Shown: positions 32,530-41,966 of the stretch, in pieces
How the letters are laid out: every line of letters begins with the position of its first letter
How positions within the stretch are numbered: position 1 is the stretch's first letter
Origin: Sycon ciliatum
Lineage: Eukaryota; Porifera; Calcarea; Leucosolenida; Sycettidae
Direction: 5' to 3'
Assembly (NCBI RefSeq): GCF_964019385.1
Contig: NC_088645.1
Location: 31,547,517 to 31,611,516, forward strand
DNA: 64,000 nucleotides
The notes under the pieces: model-generated
What the model saw: the letters and a program-made list of their open reading frames with translations, nothing else
The model's database searches: none
Told to the model about the DNA's origin: nothing
Made by a program: the position numbers and the translations under genes

Positions 32530-32730
32530 CCTCAAGAGGTGTGATTATTGTGAGGTTTTCTGTGAAATTTTAATTTTCAGCTATCACATTTCGTTAATTT
32601 CTTACTTTTTAGGCGGGGTCAATGGACTAGAACACAATACCTTTTTTAGAAAACTGCCATAAAGCAGTTTTTATTGCTATAAATTCTTTTGTTTTTTAGC
32701 TAAGGATATTATTATAATAATAATAATAAT
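32530..32730 (+). repeat. Retroelement 3' end ending in TAA repeat, copy 1
   Basis: Shared with 46880-47063 and in part with 47735-47820. It includes a perfect hairpin AACTGCcataaaGCAGTT and ends ...ttttttagctaaggatattatt plus (TAA)n. It is probably the 3' UTR of an unidentified retroelement. Confidence 0.6.
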
Positions 32731-32882
32731 AATTTGTAAGAAAGGTTTGCTCCCCACACCGGAGCTCGCGCTATTCCGCCGACTTTACTTGACACTTGAC
32801 TGACTCACGACTGCCATCCAGAGCACACGAGAAGTCCATCGAACCTTCGACTCGGCAAGCCTGCAAGAAAGCACCACTCCCT

Positions 32883-32928
32883 GCTCAATACACAGTGTTT
32901 CGGGGAATTCACCCCTCATCAGTTGAGC
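32883..32928 (-). ncRNA. Type I hammerhead ribozyme, unit 1
   Basis: On the minus strand: helix I GCTCAA/TTGAGC, core CTGATGA, helix II GGGG/CCCC with loop TGAATT, then GAAA, helix III ACA/TGT with loop CTG, cleavage after GTA. All conserved core bases are present. Confidence 0.85.
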
Positions 32929-33359
32929 TTGAGTAGGCTGAGGAAGATTGTGCCTGAAGAGCACCACTTATATAGTGCTCTCCAGGCACAAACATCACCA
33001 GGGATACAAACTTACAGAGACGCTCCGCTTCCAGCGCGACAAACACCTCGTGAACACCAGATAGTAGCGTGAGTCAGTGTCGCTCTTGGACGGTAAGACA
33101 GACGTCGAGGACCCTCGGTCATTCGCAACGCTGTCACCTCCAAACCAACTAGTCGCAAGCCCGCGCTGGGCACAACAGTACGAAGTAGTGGTTGCGACTT
33201 CGGCGATGATTTGTAAGAAAGGTTTGCTCCCCACACCGGAGCTCGCGCTATTCCGCCGACTTTACTTGACACTTGACTGACTCACGACTGCCATCCAGAG
33301 CACACGAGAAGTCCATCGAACCTTCGACTCGGCAAACCTGCAAGAAAGCACCACTCCCT

Positions 33360-33405
33360 GCTCAATACACAGTGTTTCGGGGAATTCACCCCTCATCAGT
33401 TGAGC
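33360..33405 (-). ncRNA. Type I hammerhead ribozyme, unit 2
   Basis: Identical to unit 1. Confidence 0.85.
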
Positions 33406-33836
33406 TTGAGTAGGCTGAGGAAGATTGTGCCTGAAGAGCACCACTTATATAGTGCTCTCCAGGCACAAACATCACCAGGGATACAAACTTACAGAGACGC
33501 TCCGCTTCCAGCGCGACAAACACCTCGTGAACACCAGATAGTAGCGTGAGTCAGTGTCGCTCCTGGACGGTAAGACAGACGTCGAGGACCCTCGGTCATT
33601 CGCAACGCTGTCACCTCCAAACCAACTAGTCGCAAGCCCGCGCTGGGCACAACAGTACGAAGTAGTGGTTGCGACTTCGGCGATGATTTGTAAGAAAGGT
33701 TTGCTCCCCACACCGGAGCTCGCGCTATTCCGCCGACTTTACTTGACACTTGACTGACTCACGACTGCCATCCAGAGCACACGAGAAGTCCATCGAACCT
33801 TCGACTCGGCAAACCTGCAAGAAAGCACCACTCCCT

Positions 33837-33882
33837 GCTCAATACACAGTGTTTCGGGGAATTCACCCCTCATCAGTTGAGC
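33837..33882 (-). ncRNA. Type I hammerhead ribozyme, unit 3
   Basis: Identical to unit 1. Confidence 0.85.
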
Positions 33883-34313
33883 TTGAGTAGGCTGAGGAAG
33901 ATTGTGCCTGAAGAGCACCACTTATATAGTGCTCTCCAGGCACAAACATCACCAGGGATACAAACTTACAGAGACGCTCCGCTTCCAGCGCGACAAACAC
34001 CTCGTGAACACCAGATAGTAGCGTGAGTCAGTGTCGCTCCTGGACGGTAAGACAGACGTCGAGGACCCTCGGTCATTCGCAACGCTGTCACCTCCAAACC
34101 AACTAGTCGCAAGCCCGCGCTGGGCACAACAGTACGAAGTAGTGGTTGCGACTTCGGCGATGATTTGTAAGAAAGGTTTGCTCCCCACACCGGAGCTCGC
34201 GCTATTCCGCCGACTTTACTTGACACTTGACTGACTCACGACTGCCATCCAGAGCACACGAGAAGTCCATCGAACCTTCGACTCGGCAAACCTGCAAGAA
34301 AGCACCACTCCCT

Positions 34314-34359
34314 GCTCAATACACAGTGTTTCGGGGAATTCACCCCTCATCAGTTGAGC
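34314..34359 (-). ncRNA. Type I hammerhead ribozyme, unit 4
   Basis: Identical to unit 1. Confidence 0.85.
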
Positions 34360-34790
34360 TTGAGTAGGCTGAGGAAGATTGTGCCTGAAGAGCACCACTT
34401 ATATAGTGCTCTCCAGGCACAAACATCACCAGGGATACAAACTTACAGAGACGCTCCGCTTCCAGCGCGACAAACACCTCGTGAACACCAGATAGTAGCA
34501 TGAGTCAGCGTCGCTCCTGGACGGTAAGACAGACGTCGAGGACCCTCGGTCATTCGCAACGCTGTCACCTCCAAACCAACTAGTCGCAAGCCCGCGCTGG
34601 GCACAACAGTACGAAGTAGTGGTTGCGACTTCGGCGATGATTTGTAAGAAAGGTTTGCTCCCCACACCGGAGCTCGCGCTATTCCGCCGACTTTACTTGA
34701 CACTTGACTGACTCACGACTGCCATCCAGAGCACACGAGAAGTCCATCGAACCTTCGACTCGGCAAACCTGCAAGAAAGCACCACTCCCT

Positions 34791-34836
34791 GCTCAATACA
34801 CAGTGTTTCGGGGAATTCACCCCTCATCAGTTGAGC
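34791..34836 (-). ncRNA. Type I hammerhead ribozyme, unit 5 (partial unit)
   Basis: Identical to unit 1. This unit lacks its last 193 bp. Confidence 0.85.
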
Positions 34837-34925
34837 TTGAGTAGGCTGAGGAAGATTGTGCCTGAAGAGCACCACTTATATAGTGCTCTCCAGGCACAAA
34901 CATCACCAGGGATACAAACTTACAC

Positions 34926-36113
34926 TATTAGTGTTTGATACGTGCGAAGTCTATCGTCCGTCGTACTTATTATGCAGTACATATTGTGCCAGTCTTCACA
35001 ACAATGCGTGCGTTCACGGTGTGGAAGGACGGCCTACCAACCCTCCACCTCAGTCATGTTATCTACAACTTCGAATGCCGACATTGTGCTAGTCGGTATG
35101 TTGGTAGGACTGTTCAGCACCTGAACGCACGTATCAAACAACACACTCCACTTCACATCCTTCCACCCAGTGCGCAATCTGAGAGGCCCAAACGCGGGAG
35201 GCCTAGGAAAAACCCATCACTTAGACGGCAGGATAGTTCCCTGCCGCTGTCTGCCGCTCCCCCTCTGACATCTGTGTTGGACGGGCTTGAGCTTGGCAGC
35301 TCTTTGGAGGTGCGTGCGGAACCGCCGTTGGTGCAGCCCTCGGGTGTGCCTAAGTCTGTGCCTCTGGGTGCTTTGCATGGGGCTGTGCCTCGAGTGGTGA
35401 CAGCACCGCTGCATCCCCCTGACCCTCCTCCTTCGAGGTCTGTGTTGGTGGGGAGCACCCGTGGCGGTCGATTTGTCACACCAGAACCAGAGCTGGATTC
35501 AACAGAAAGACCAACAACCATGGCTGCAACAACAACACCAGCTTCACATCCAACAACAACACCAGGTTCACATCCAACAACAACAACAACTAATCCACAA
35601 AACAAAGCAGCAAATGACAGACCACGGAGATCTACAGCAGATTACAACCGGACCTATGAATTCACGGTAAAAATACAAAGGAAACAATCGGAAAGGACGA
35701 CGACTGACGTGAAGGCAACGGCATTCACGGTTGGCGTGGGTGGTGAAGGTGAGACGCAGGACGATGCAAGTGAGGAGGAGGGTCAAACCGCGGTGGATGA
35801 CGGAGCAGGTTCTGATTCGGACAGTGAGGGAGAAGGTGAGCTGAGTGGGGGTGAGAGTGAGTGTGAGGGTGTGCGCGTGAGTCGAGATTGTGTGCGTCCG
35901 TCTCGTAATAACAAGTCTTCAGTATACAATCATTTGGTTTCTAGTACTGACTGTTGTCGTACTTATTCTGATTCCTGTTTTTCTGTTTTGTGCCGTGCTC
36001 GTCATGGTTATCTTGCGCAGTTACAAGTTTTGGAAGCTGTTTGTCAGCGCATTCATAAGCCGAATTTGTGTGTCCAGAAAGATAGTGTTATAACCCTAAA
36101 ATTGTTCAAATAG
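34926..36113 (+). pseudogene. PLE family A: split GIY-YIG endonuclease with AT-hook
   Basis: C-terminal part of a Penelope-like protein, missing its RT. Counting from the in-frame ATG at 34935, residues 44-72 (YNFECRHCASRYVGRTVQHL) form the first half of a GIY-YIG nuclease with a CxxC pair, the YVG box and the Arg of NARIKQH. An AT-hook KRGRPRK follows at 86-92. About 230 low-complexity residues come next, first Pro/Thr/Gln-rich, then acidic. From about 325 on is the second half (SSVYNHL ... FSVLCRARH ... LQVLEAVCQRIHKPNLCVQKD), holding the expected His and catalytic Glu. The frame is intact to the stop at 36113, but without an RT the copy is dead. It is fused upstream to the hammerhead array. 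Confidence 0.75.
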
Positions 36114-36377
36114 TGTTCTGTTGTGTAGTGTGGCAACGTTGTTGCCACTTGTGCCTAAATGTGTTTTGTCACCTTCTTGTTTATTATTGTTATTATTATC
36201 ATTCGTTCTCACTTTTTTGTTTTTGTTGCTGATAAACACATGTCACGCTTAGTTCTTACTTGTATACCCTTGTTTTTTTGCACACTTTTGTGAGAAATCG
36301 CACCTCGATATTCCAGTGCTGTCATTGTTACGTGTCACCCTACCTTGATTGCTATATTATTTCCTTTGTTCTTTAGT
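36114..36377 (+). repeat. PLE family A 3' UTR, first part
   Basis: Begins with the hairpin GGCAAC-gtt-GTTGCC at 36132-36146, then T-rich sequence with a TTATTATT stretch. It is interrupted at 36378 by a LINE and continues at 38532. The uninterrupted equivalent is 39226-39655. Confidence 0.75.
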
Positions 36378-38531
36378 CCTCCTTGCTCCGGAAGGCGAAA
36401 CGCCATTATCACGAGAGGATGGCGAGAGACATGGCTCAGCATCATGGAACTCGTACATGGTGGCGCAAAGCAAAGATCCTTTGTAATGTGAATCGCCCGT
36501 CTCCGGTTATCCCTGACCTCTACCATGACAACCAAGCCTACCCAGCCACGAGTAATACGGAAAAGACGAATCTCCTAGCCAAAGTGTTTGCGAGCTACAG
36601 CCAGGCGCCGCTGCTAACACCTGACCTGCACTCAGCTGGTATTTTAACACCCACGTCCACTGTGAAGTTCTCCATACAACCATTCTCTGTGCAGTCCGTA
36701 TTTGACACGCTATCCAGACTTCCCATTCAACGTAAAACCGCTGGACTGCTGAACAATCGCATCCTCCGTGAAACAGCTGAGGTCACGTCACAGTCTCTTT
36801 CCGCCCTTTTCAACCGCTGCTTGCTGTCCAGTACTCAGCCCAGGGAGTGGAAATCTGCCGTTGTTGTACCTGTGTTCAAGGGAAAAGGTAATCCTTCTCA
36901 CCCAGTCAATTACCGTCCTATATCGCTGTTAAATGCAGTTGCCAAGTTGTATGAGTCTATGATTAGCCGTCAGTTTTACTCGTTTGTTGAGAGCCATAAA
37001 ATTATCAGTTCCAGCCAGTTTGGCTTTTGTCGAAAGAGGTCAACAGTTGACCAATTGGTACAGCTTACCTCAATTGTTTCGCGTGCATTTGACTCTAAGT
37101 CTTCTTGTGACCAGCTGTTCCTTGATTTTTCTAAGGCCTTTGACAGAGTTAGTCATCATTTAGTTATTCAATCTGTTTCAGGTTGGTGTTCTCTTTCTGC
37201 CTGTTCTTGGGTGAAGGACTTCATCAGTGATCGTAGTATTTGCGTTCGCATTGGCCAAACTCTTTCTGACCCTTTGCCCATCACCGCTGGCGTACCCCAA
37301 GGTTCCCATCTCGGCCCGCTTCTTTTTAACCTGTGCATCAACTCCTTTCCTGATGCCCCTGCTTCTAGTACCCTACCCCTTTTTGCTGATGACTCTAATT
37401 TAATTCTTGTTTCTCCAGCAAACACCTCACTTCCTATCCATCATGCATTGCTCCAGACTGACATTGATAAGTGTTGTCAATGGTCATCAGCTACTGCCAT
37501 GACGTTTAACACCAGTAAATGCGTCCACCTACCCTTTCAAAAATATGCATTAGCCCCCGGCCCGTCATCCCCCTTGACAATGAACGGTGTGCCTATTCAG
37601 AAAGGTGATAGCCACTGTCATCTCGGCGTGACTATCACTCCTTCACTAAATTTTTCTGACCATATAAAATCTATCACCCATAAGTTTCGCAGTCGTGTTT
37701 TTCTGTTGCGCCATATGGCCCATTTCCTTTCTGCTTCAACCGTGAATTTGCTCTACAAGTGTTACGTACGACCACTGTTAGAATACGCAGTCCCTGTCTG
37801 GTCATTCGCCGTATCCCATTCAGATTCGCTTACGTTAGACCGACTGCAAGCCGTTGCTGCTCGTTCATATCTGCTTTGTAAGACTCGGCACCCTCCTGAG
37901 TGGGAAACCCCGAAGCAGATTCTTAATCGTACTTGTGACTGGTCATCCCTGAAGTGGCGTCGTCAGATTCTGTCCTTGCTGTATTTTCATCATGTCTTTT
38001 ACCAGTTTCCGTCTTTGCTAATTCGTTTCAAATTCAATGTATCCCTTAGTTGTCGTCACCCGTCCTCTATAGTTTTACCTCGTTCTGGCGCCCATTTCCT
38101 TAAATCCCCTCTCTTCAGTTTATCTGTGGAATGGAACAAACTTCCAGAACACATCCGCTGCGTTCAGTCCTCTGTCAATTTTCGCATTGCTCTAAAGGCT
38201 CATTACTCTCAGCATAGATATTCTCTGACTGGAATTCCGAACTTTTCCGTTTGAGAAATTTTTTTTCCTTGAAATTAATCCTTGCTGGTTTTTTTTTCAT
38301 CTAAATGTCCCGCTATTATCTGCAGAGGTGATTTCTTCCCTCGGTGATTTCTTTCCTGCTTTTATACCTCGATATTTAGGTACTTGTTTCCCTTCTTCCC
38401 ATGCTTCATCTTCCACTCTCCTCTCCCCATTTCCCCATTTTTCTTGCGATATTTATGTGGGAGACTTCCGTGATAAGCATCCATTTTCTTTTGGAGAATC
38501 CTTTTAAATAAATACAATACAATACAATAGT
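36378..38531 (+). mobile_element. 5'-truncated CR1/L2-type LINE inserted in the PLE 3' UTR
   Basis: Flanked by TAGT (36374-36377 and 38528-38531). Beyond both ends the PLE 3' UTR continues (ctttagt / tagtacaacgg), as confirmed by the unbroken copy at 39475. The 3' end is (ATACA)n, preceded by AATAAA-like sequence. Confidence 0.8.
36383..38254 (+). CDS. LINE reverse transcriptase (CR1/L2-type), 5'-truncated but open
   Basis: A single open frame of 623 residues covering the RT and C-terminal region of an APE-class LINE ORF2. Motifs in order: WKSAVVVPVFKGKGNPS, NYRPISLLN, FLDFSKAFDRVSHH, ITAGVPQGSHLGPLLFNL and LFADDSNLILV, the last containing the catalytic Asp pair. The C-terminal block (LLYKCYVRPLLEYAVPVW ... 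HPSSIVLPRSG ... IPNFSV) is shared with the decayed copy at 5327-8064. The N-terminal apurinic endonuclease is absent because the insertion is 5'-truncated, so the copy cannot move by itself even though its RT frame has no lesion. The first codons (LRKAKRHYHERM) are the linker region upstream of the RT, not a natural start. Confidence 0.9.
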   Translation: MLRKAKRHYHERMARDMAQHHGTRTWWRKAKILCNVNRPSPVIPDLYHDNQAYPATSNTEKTNLLAKVFASYSQAPLLTPDLHSAGILTPTSTVKFSIQPFSVQSVFDTLSRLPIQRKTAGLLNNRILRETAEVTSQSLSALFNRCLLSSTQPREWKSAVVVPVFKGKGNPSHPVNYRPISLLNAVAKLYESMISRQFYSFVESHKIISSSQFGFCRKRSTVDQLVQLTSIVSRAFDSKSSCDQLFLDFSKAFDRVSHHLVIQSVSGWCSLSACSWVKDFISDRSICVRIGQTLSDPLPITAGVPQGSHLGPLLFNLCINSFPDAPASSTLPLFADDSNLILVSPANTSLPIHHALLQTDIDKCCQWSSATAMTFNTSKCVHLPFQKYALAPGPSSPLTMNGVPIQKGDSHCHLGVTITPSLNFSDHIKSITHKFRSRVFLLRHMAHFLSASTVNLLYKCYVRPLLEYAVPVWSFAVSHSDSLTLDRLQAVAARSYLLCKTRHPPEWETPKQILNRTCDWSSLKWRRQILSLLYFHHVFYQFPSLLIRFKFNVSLSCRHPSSIVLPRSGAHFLKSPLFSLSVEWNKLPEHIRCVQSSVNFRIALKAHYSQHRYSLTGIPNFSV

Positions 38532-38748
38532 ACAACGGAGATTCCTGAAGAGTGTTGTACGAAAACTTGTTCGAATCATCTTTTTTTCCATTGCCCTTTT
38601 TCTTCTTACATGTATTTTTCCTTACCCTTTAGGTTGTTTCTTGCATCGTCTCCATCGCTTACATTGTTAATAAAGTAGTCCACATGTCGCTTCAGCTTGT
38701 CCTACTTATTGCCATATAATAATAATTTATTATTATTATTATTATTAT
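38532..38748 (+). repeat. PLE family A 3' UTR, second part, and TTA tail
   Basis: Continues the interrupted UTR: acaacggagattcctgaag ... taataaagtagtccacatg, then the shared 3'-terminal motif ATGTCGCTTCAGCTTGTCC at 38684, ending in (ATT)n at 38716-38748. Confidence 0.8.
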
Positions 38749-39111
38749 TCGTAGCTGGTCATCAGATGTAAATGTTGTGTCATGTTGCACTGTATCACCT
38801 CTTGCTTTGTGGCTTATATACGTTAGCACTATGTTTGACACCTATTATGTAATGCTGTAGCACTTCCGTTGTTGTTCACACTTAGTTTATTATGCTGTTA
38901 TAAAATGTTCTATTTTTGTACACAGTACCCTCAGTTCCGATACTATTCACTGATGAGCGGAACACGAAAATCGATTTTGAATAACATAAAAATCCTTAAA
39001 AATTCCATGAACTCGTTGTTGTCTGGCCATGTCTGCATCTATTATACTCCTAATTGCACTAATAAAATTGCTTTCTCCACGCCGACTCTTTAAATTATTA
39101 TTATTATTTTA

Positions 39112-39150
39112 GAATTGCGATCAATAGAACGAGCTGAACCGACATTTCAC
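39112..39150 (-). repeat. Solo PLE 3'-terminal motif
   Basis: Reverse complement of the terminal motif (gaaccgacatttcac), bounded on both sides by ATT repeats. A tiny, extremely 5'-truncated PLE end. The preceding 38750-39090 shows no recognisable gene. Confidence 0.6.
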
Positions 39151-39225
39151 ATTATTATTATTAACTTTTACTTTACTAGGGTGTTTCCCACAGACCTATG
39201 GTCTTCTTACGGGAGACAACGTTGT
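39151..39225 (-). repeat. LINE 3' micro-fragment
   Basis: About 60 bp identical to the very 3' end of the LINE at 42366-46566 (cacagacctatggtcttctt), with its TAA tail at 39151-39163. Confidence 0.6.
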
Positions 39226-39700
39226 TGCCACTTGTGCCTAAATGTGTTTTGTCACATTCTTGTTTATTATTGTTATTATGATCATTCGTTCTCACTTTTT
39301 TGTTTTTGTTGCTGATACACACTTGTCACGCTTAGTTCTTACTTGTATACCCTTGTTTTCTGCACACTTTTGTGAGAAATCGCACCTCGATATTCCAGTG
39401 CTGTCATTGTTACGTGTCACCCTACCTTGATTGCTATATTATTTCCTTTGTTCTCATTTTGTTCTTTAGTACAACGGTGATTCCTGAAGAGTGTTGTACG
39501 AAAACCTGTTCGAATCATCTTTTTTTCCATTGCCCTTTTTCTTCTTATATGTATTTTTCCTTACCCTTTAGGTTGTTTCTTGCATCGTCTCCATCGCTTA
39601 CATTGTTAATAAAGTAGTCCACATGTCCCTTCAGCTCGTCCTACTTATTGCCATATAATAACAATAATAATAATTTATTATTATTATTATTATTACTGCG
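39226..39700 (+). repeat. PLE family A 3' UTR, second, unbroken copy
   Basis: Starts within the post-stop hairpin (caacgttgttgcc) and runs colinear with 36136-36377 plus 38532-38748 without the LINE. It carries the terminal motif ATGTCCCTTCAGCTCGTCC at 39623 and a TAA/TTA tail at 39655-39697. Confidence 0.85.
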
Positions 39701-39746
39701 AGTGGCGGCACGCGCACCAGGTACCCTGAGTCACGGCCTGAGAGAG

Positions 39747-40005
39747 TGTGTGGGTACAGTGAGGGCTGCGTCCCACCCGCCTGTGTGGATTCACAGGAAG
39801 TGTGAGTTACGAAGTCTGAAGAAAACGTTGAACGGTCTCTGCTTGGATGACGACTACACCATAGCTCAGTGGTTAGAGCATCGCTGGCTACAAGCGAGGG
39901 TCCCTGGTTCGAGTCCTGGTGGTGACAGTCAATTTTTTCTTCGGACTTTTCCCGTTTGTCTCTTTCCCTCAAAACCAGTTAATATTATTATTATTATTAT
40001 TATTA
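39747..40005 (+). mobile_element. tRNA-derived SINE, copy 1, with ATT tail
   Basis: A ~260-bp SINE. A ~108-bp 5' region precedes a tRNA-like core at 39855-39926, then a tail gacttttcccgtttgtctct ... aaaaccagttaat and (ATT)n. It matches the minus-strand copy at 57194-57453 over its whole length. Unusually, the tRNA-like part is internal, not at the 5' end. Confidence 0.8.
39855..39926 (+). ncRNA. tRNA-like core of the SINE
   Basis: A box TAGCTCAGTGGTTAGAGCA and B box GGTTCGAGTCC are intact. The anticodon stem TCGCT/AGCGA closes a 7-base loop whose anticodon position reads CTA. The acceptor stem is only 5 bp (CACCA/TGGTG) and there is no T33, so it is a SINE promoter, not a working tRNA gene. 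Confidence 0.65.
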
Positions 40006-40309
40006 CAAAAAATGTATTATCTACGCATGCATCTACGCAAGAGTCACCACCAGCCAATTAGGACATGTGTCAAAGTATTGAACGTTTTCGTTCCCTTCTT
40101 GTCAAAATACTACAGGGAATGATGGAAATAAGCTAAAAGACTACAACTATAAGGAAAAGAAGTTCAGAAACATATCACTCCAATTATGTGTAGAAGTGAC
40201 ACGAAAAAATAGATGTGAAGAATCAAAAAAAACAAAAAAAAAAACAGCATGCAAATCCAATAAGTGACAAAAACGTAGTGACAAGAAAAAGAGAGAAATA
40301 TCAAGAGAT

Positions 40310-41371
40310 CTATTTCGCACCTTCACGACGAACAGTGCCAAACAACTGCAAAGACAACACATTCTCCTTCTGAACACAAAGCTCAGGGTCTAACTTACGT
40401 ATGTACAAAGCTTCCAACACGGCAAGATGTAACAAAGACCTACCACGCGACAAAACAGAGAATACATCATCGGAATACCACTCACGACAACTTGCACTGC
40501 CCGACAGGTGACACTTGATTGCCGAGGTACCGTTTCCCTGACCCGACGACTTGGCCGTTGTCACCTCCGATATTGCCGCTTGCGAATCTCTCCCATTACG
40601 CCCTGCGTCCCTGCAATTCCGATTGCCTCGGTCGAGATCAGTGTGCTGCTCCACGTCCAGTCTGTCCTGCTTCCGTGGTCTACCTCGTTTCTTCACATTA
40701 ACCGTTGTTGTCACTTCCAGTATTGATTCTTTTGATTCGTCATCAATTCGTCTCCTCAATTGACTTCTGGTGACTCGTCCGGGGCTCGATTGTCCAGATG
40801 TCAGTTTCGATGGTTTCCGTATCGGTCTCTTCTTCTTGTTGACTGTTGTTTGGGTTGGCTCCAGCCCTCCGCCCGACGAAAAGGAGGAGGCGTCGGCAAG
40901 CGTATCCACAGCGGACTTGGACAAGTCCACCTCAGACACAGACTGCACTGGACACTTCGGTGGACGACCACGCCGAGGTCGAGAACCACGTGCAGCTACA
41001 GGGACAAGATTCAACGGTACATGTTGACGAATCCGTGCGCCCAGGTGCTGAAAGGTTCTACCTACGTACCGATTTTCACAATTTCGGCACTGAAAGAAAT
41101 AGATTAAATTACTTTTGCTTAGGGTAGTTAGAACGTCCTTCTTCACGCTGAACGCACGGGTCGTCCCAAAGATGACATACAATTTGACACACGGATAAGA
41201 GGAACAAACAATATTCCGCACCTCCTTCTCGACGCGCGAAGAACCGGCACCAACCCATGGCAAACGTAGTACCACAGGGCATCTCTCTGGTCCAAAAGTA
41301 ATTGTCTTTTCCAAGGTCGTTTCTGGTTGATGAGTTTCATTAAAAGTGTCTTTGGATAGCCATTCTTTTCG
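40310..41371 (-). pseudogene. PLE family B: split GIY-YIG with two AT-hooks
   Basis: About 353 codons of PLE C-terminus, open to the stop at 40310. Contents: PLE connector (CPVVLRLPWVGAGS), first nuclease half FFQCRNCENRYVGRTFQHL with CxxC and the catalytic Arg (GARIRQH), AT-hook RRGRPPK, a charged linker, a second AT-hook KKRGRPRK, then the second half (WYSDDVFSVLSRGR ... LAVLEALYIRKLDPELCVQKE) with the catalytic Glu. The apparent frame extends to 41506, but that part reads the inverted arm and is not real protein. RT is absent, so it is a dead copy. Confidence 0.7.
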
Positions 41372-41394
41372 TCCTCCTTTTCGTCGGGCGGAGG

Positions 41395-41966
41395 GCTGGA
41401 GGGCTGGAGGGCTCGAGCCAACCCAAACAACAGTCAACAAGAATAAGAGACCGATACGGAAACCACCGAAACTGACATCTGGACAATCGAGCCCCGGACG
41501 AGTCACCAGAAGTCAATTGAGGAGACGAATTGATGACGAATCAAAAGAATCAATACTGGAAGTGACAACAACGGTTAATGTGAAGAAACGAGGTAGACCA
41601 CGGAAGCAGGACAGACTGGACGTGGAGCAGCACACTGATCTCGACCGAGGCAATCGGAATTGCAGGGACGCAGGGCGTAATGGGAGAGATTCGCAAGCGG
41701 CAATATCGGAGGTGACAACGGCCAAGTCGTCGGGTCAGGGAAACGGTACCTCGGCAATCAAGTGTCACCTGTCGGGCAGTGCAAGTTGTCGTGAGTGGTA
41801 TTCCGATGATGTATTCTCTGTTTTGTCGCGTGGTAGGTCTTTGTTACATCTTGCCGTGTTGGAAGCTTTGTACATACGTAAGTTAGACCCTGAGCTTTGT
41901 GTTCAGAAGGAGAATGTGTTGTCTTTGCAGTTGTTTGGCACTGTTCGTCGTGAAGGTGCGAAATAG
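41395..41966 (+). pseudogene. PLE family B: inverted duplicate of the C-terminal half
   Basis: Same protein as 40310-40890 but on the plus strand: the linker from GGLEPTQTTVNK through AT-hook KKRGRPRK to the C-terminal nuclease half. The first nuclease half is lacking. It is part of the palindrome at 40006-42274. Confidence 0.75.

Larger units (their letters stand above)
32731..34925 (-). mobile_element. Tandem 477-bp hammerhead units (retrozyme-like)
   Basis: The period is exactly 477 bp: the word ttgtaagaaagg starts at 32734, 33211, 33688, 34165 and 34642, and the last unit stops after 284 bp at 34925. Units are almost identical. On the minus strand each has TATATAAG followed about 45 bp later by a complete type I hammerhead. 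No ORF has recognisable coding content. Tandem, non-coding, ribozyme-bearing units of a few hundred bp match the description of animal retrozymes. The left end enters a (TAA)n tract and the right end is fused to a PLE fragment at 34926. Confidence 0.85.

Noticed and set aside
32731-34925. Protein-coding minus-strand frames of 60-86 codons in each 477-bp unit
   Set aside because: Repeated only because the unit is tandem. No domain, and the ribozyme explains the conservation.
39855-39926. Functional tRNA gene with an amber-reading CTA anticodon
   Set aside because: Acceptor stem only 5 bp, no T33, embedded in a repeated SINE.
40801-41127. Plus-strand frames across the family B palindrome centre
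   Set aside because: Shadows of the minus-strand nuclease coding region.
40894-41370. Spacer of the family B palindrome being 477 bp, like the retrozyme period
   Set aside because: The spacer is PLE coding sequence unrelated to the retrozyme. The equal length looks like chance.
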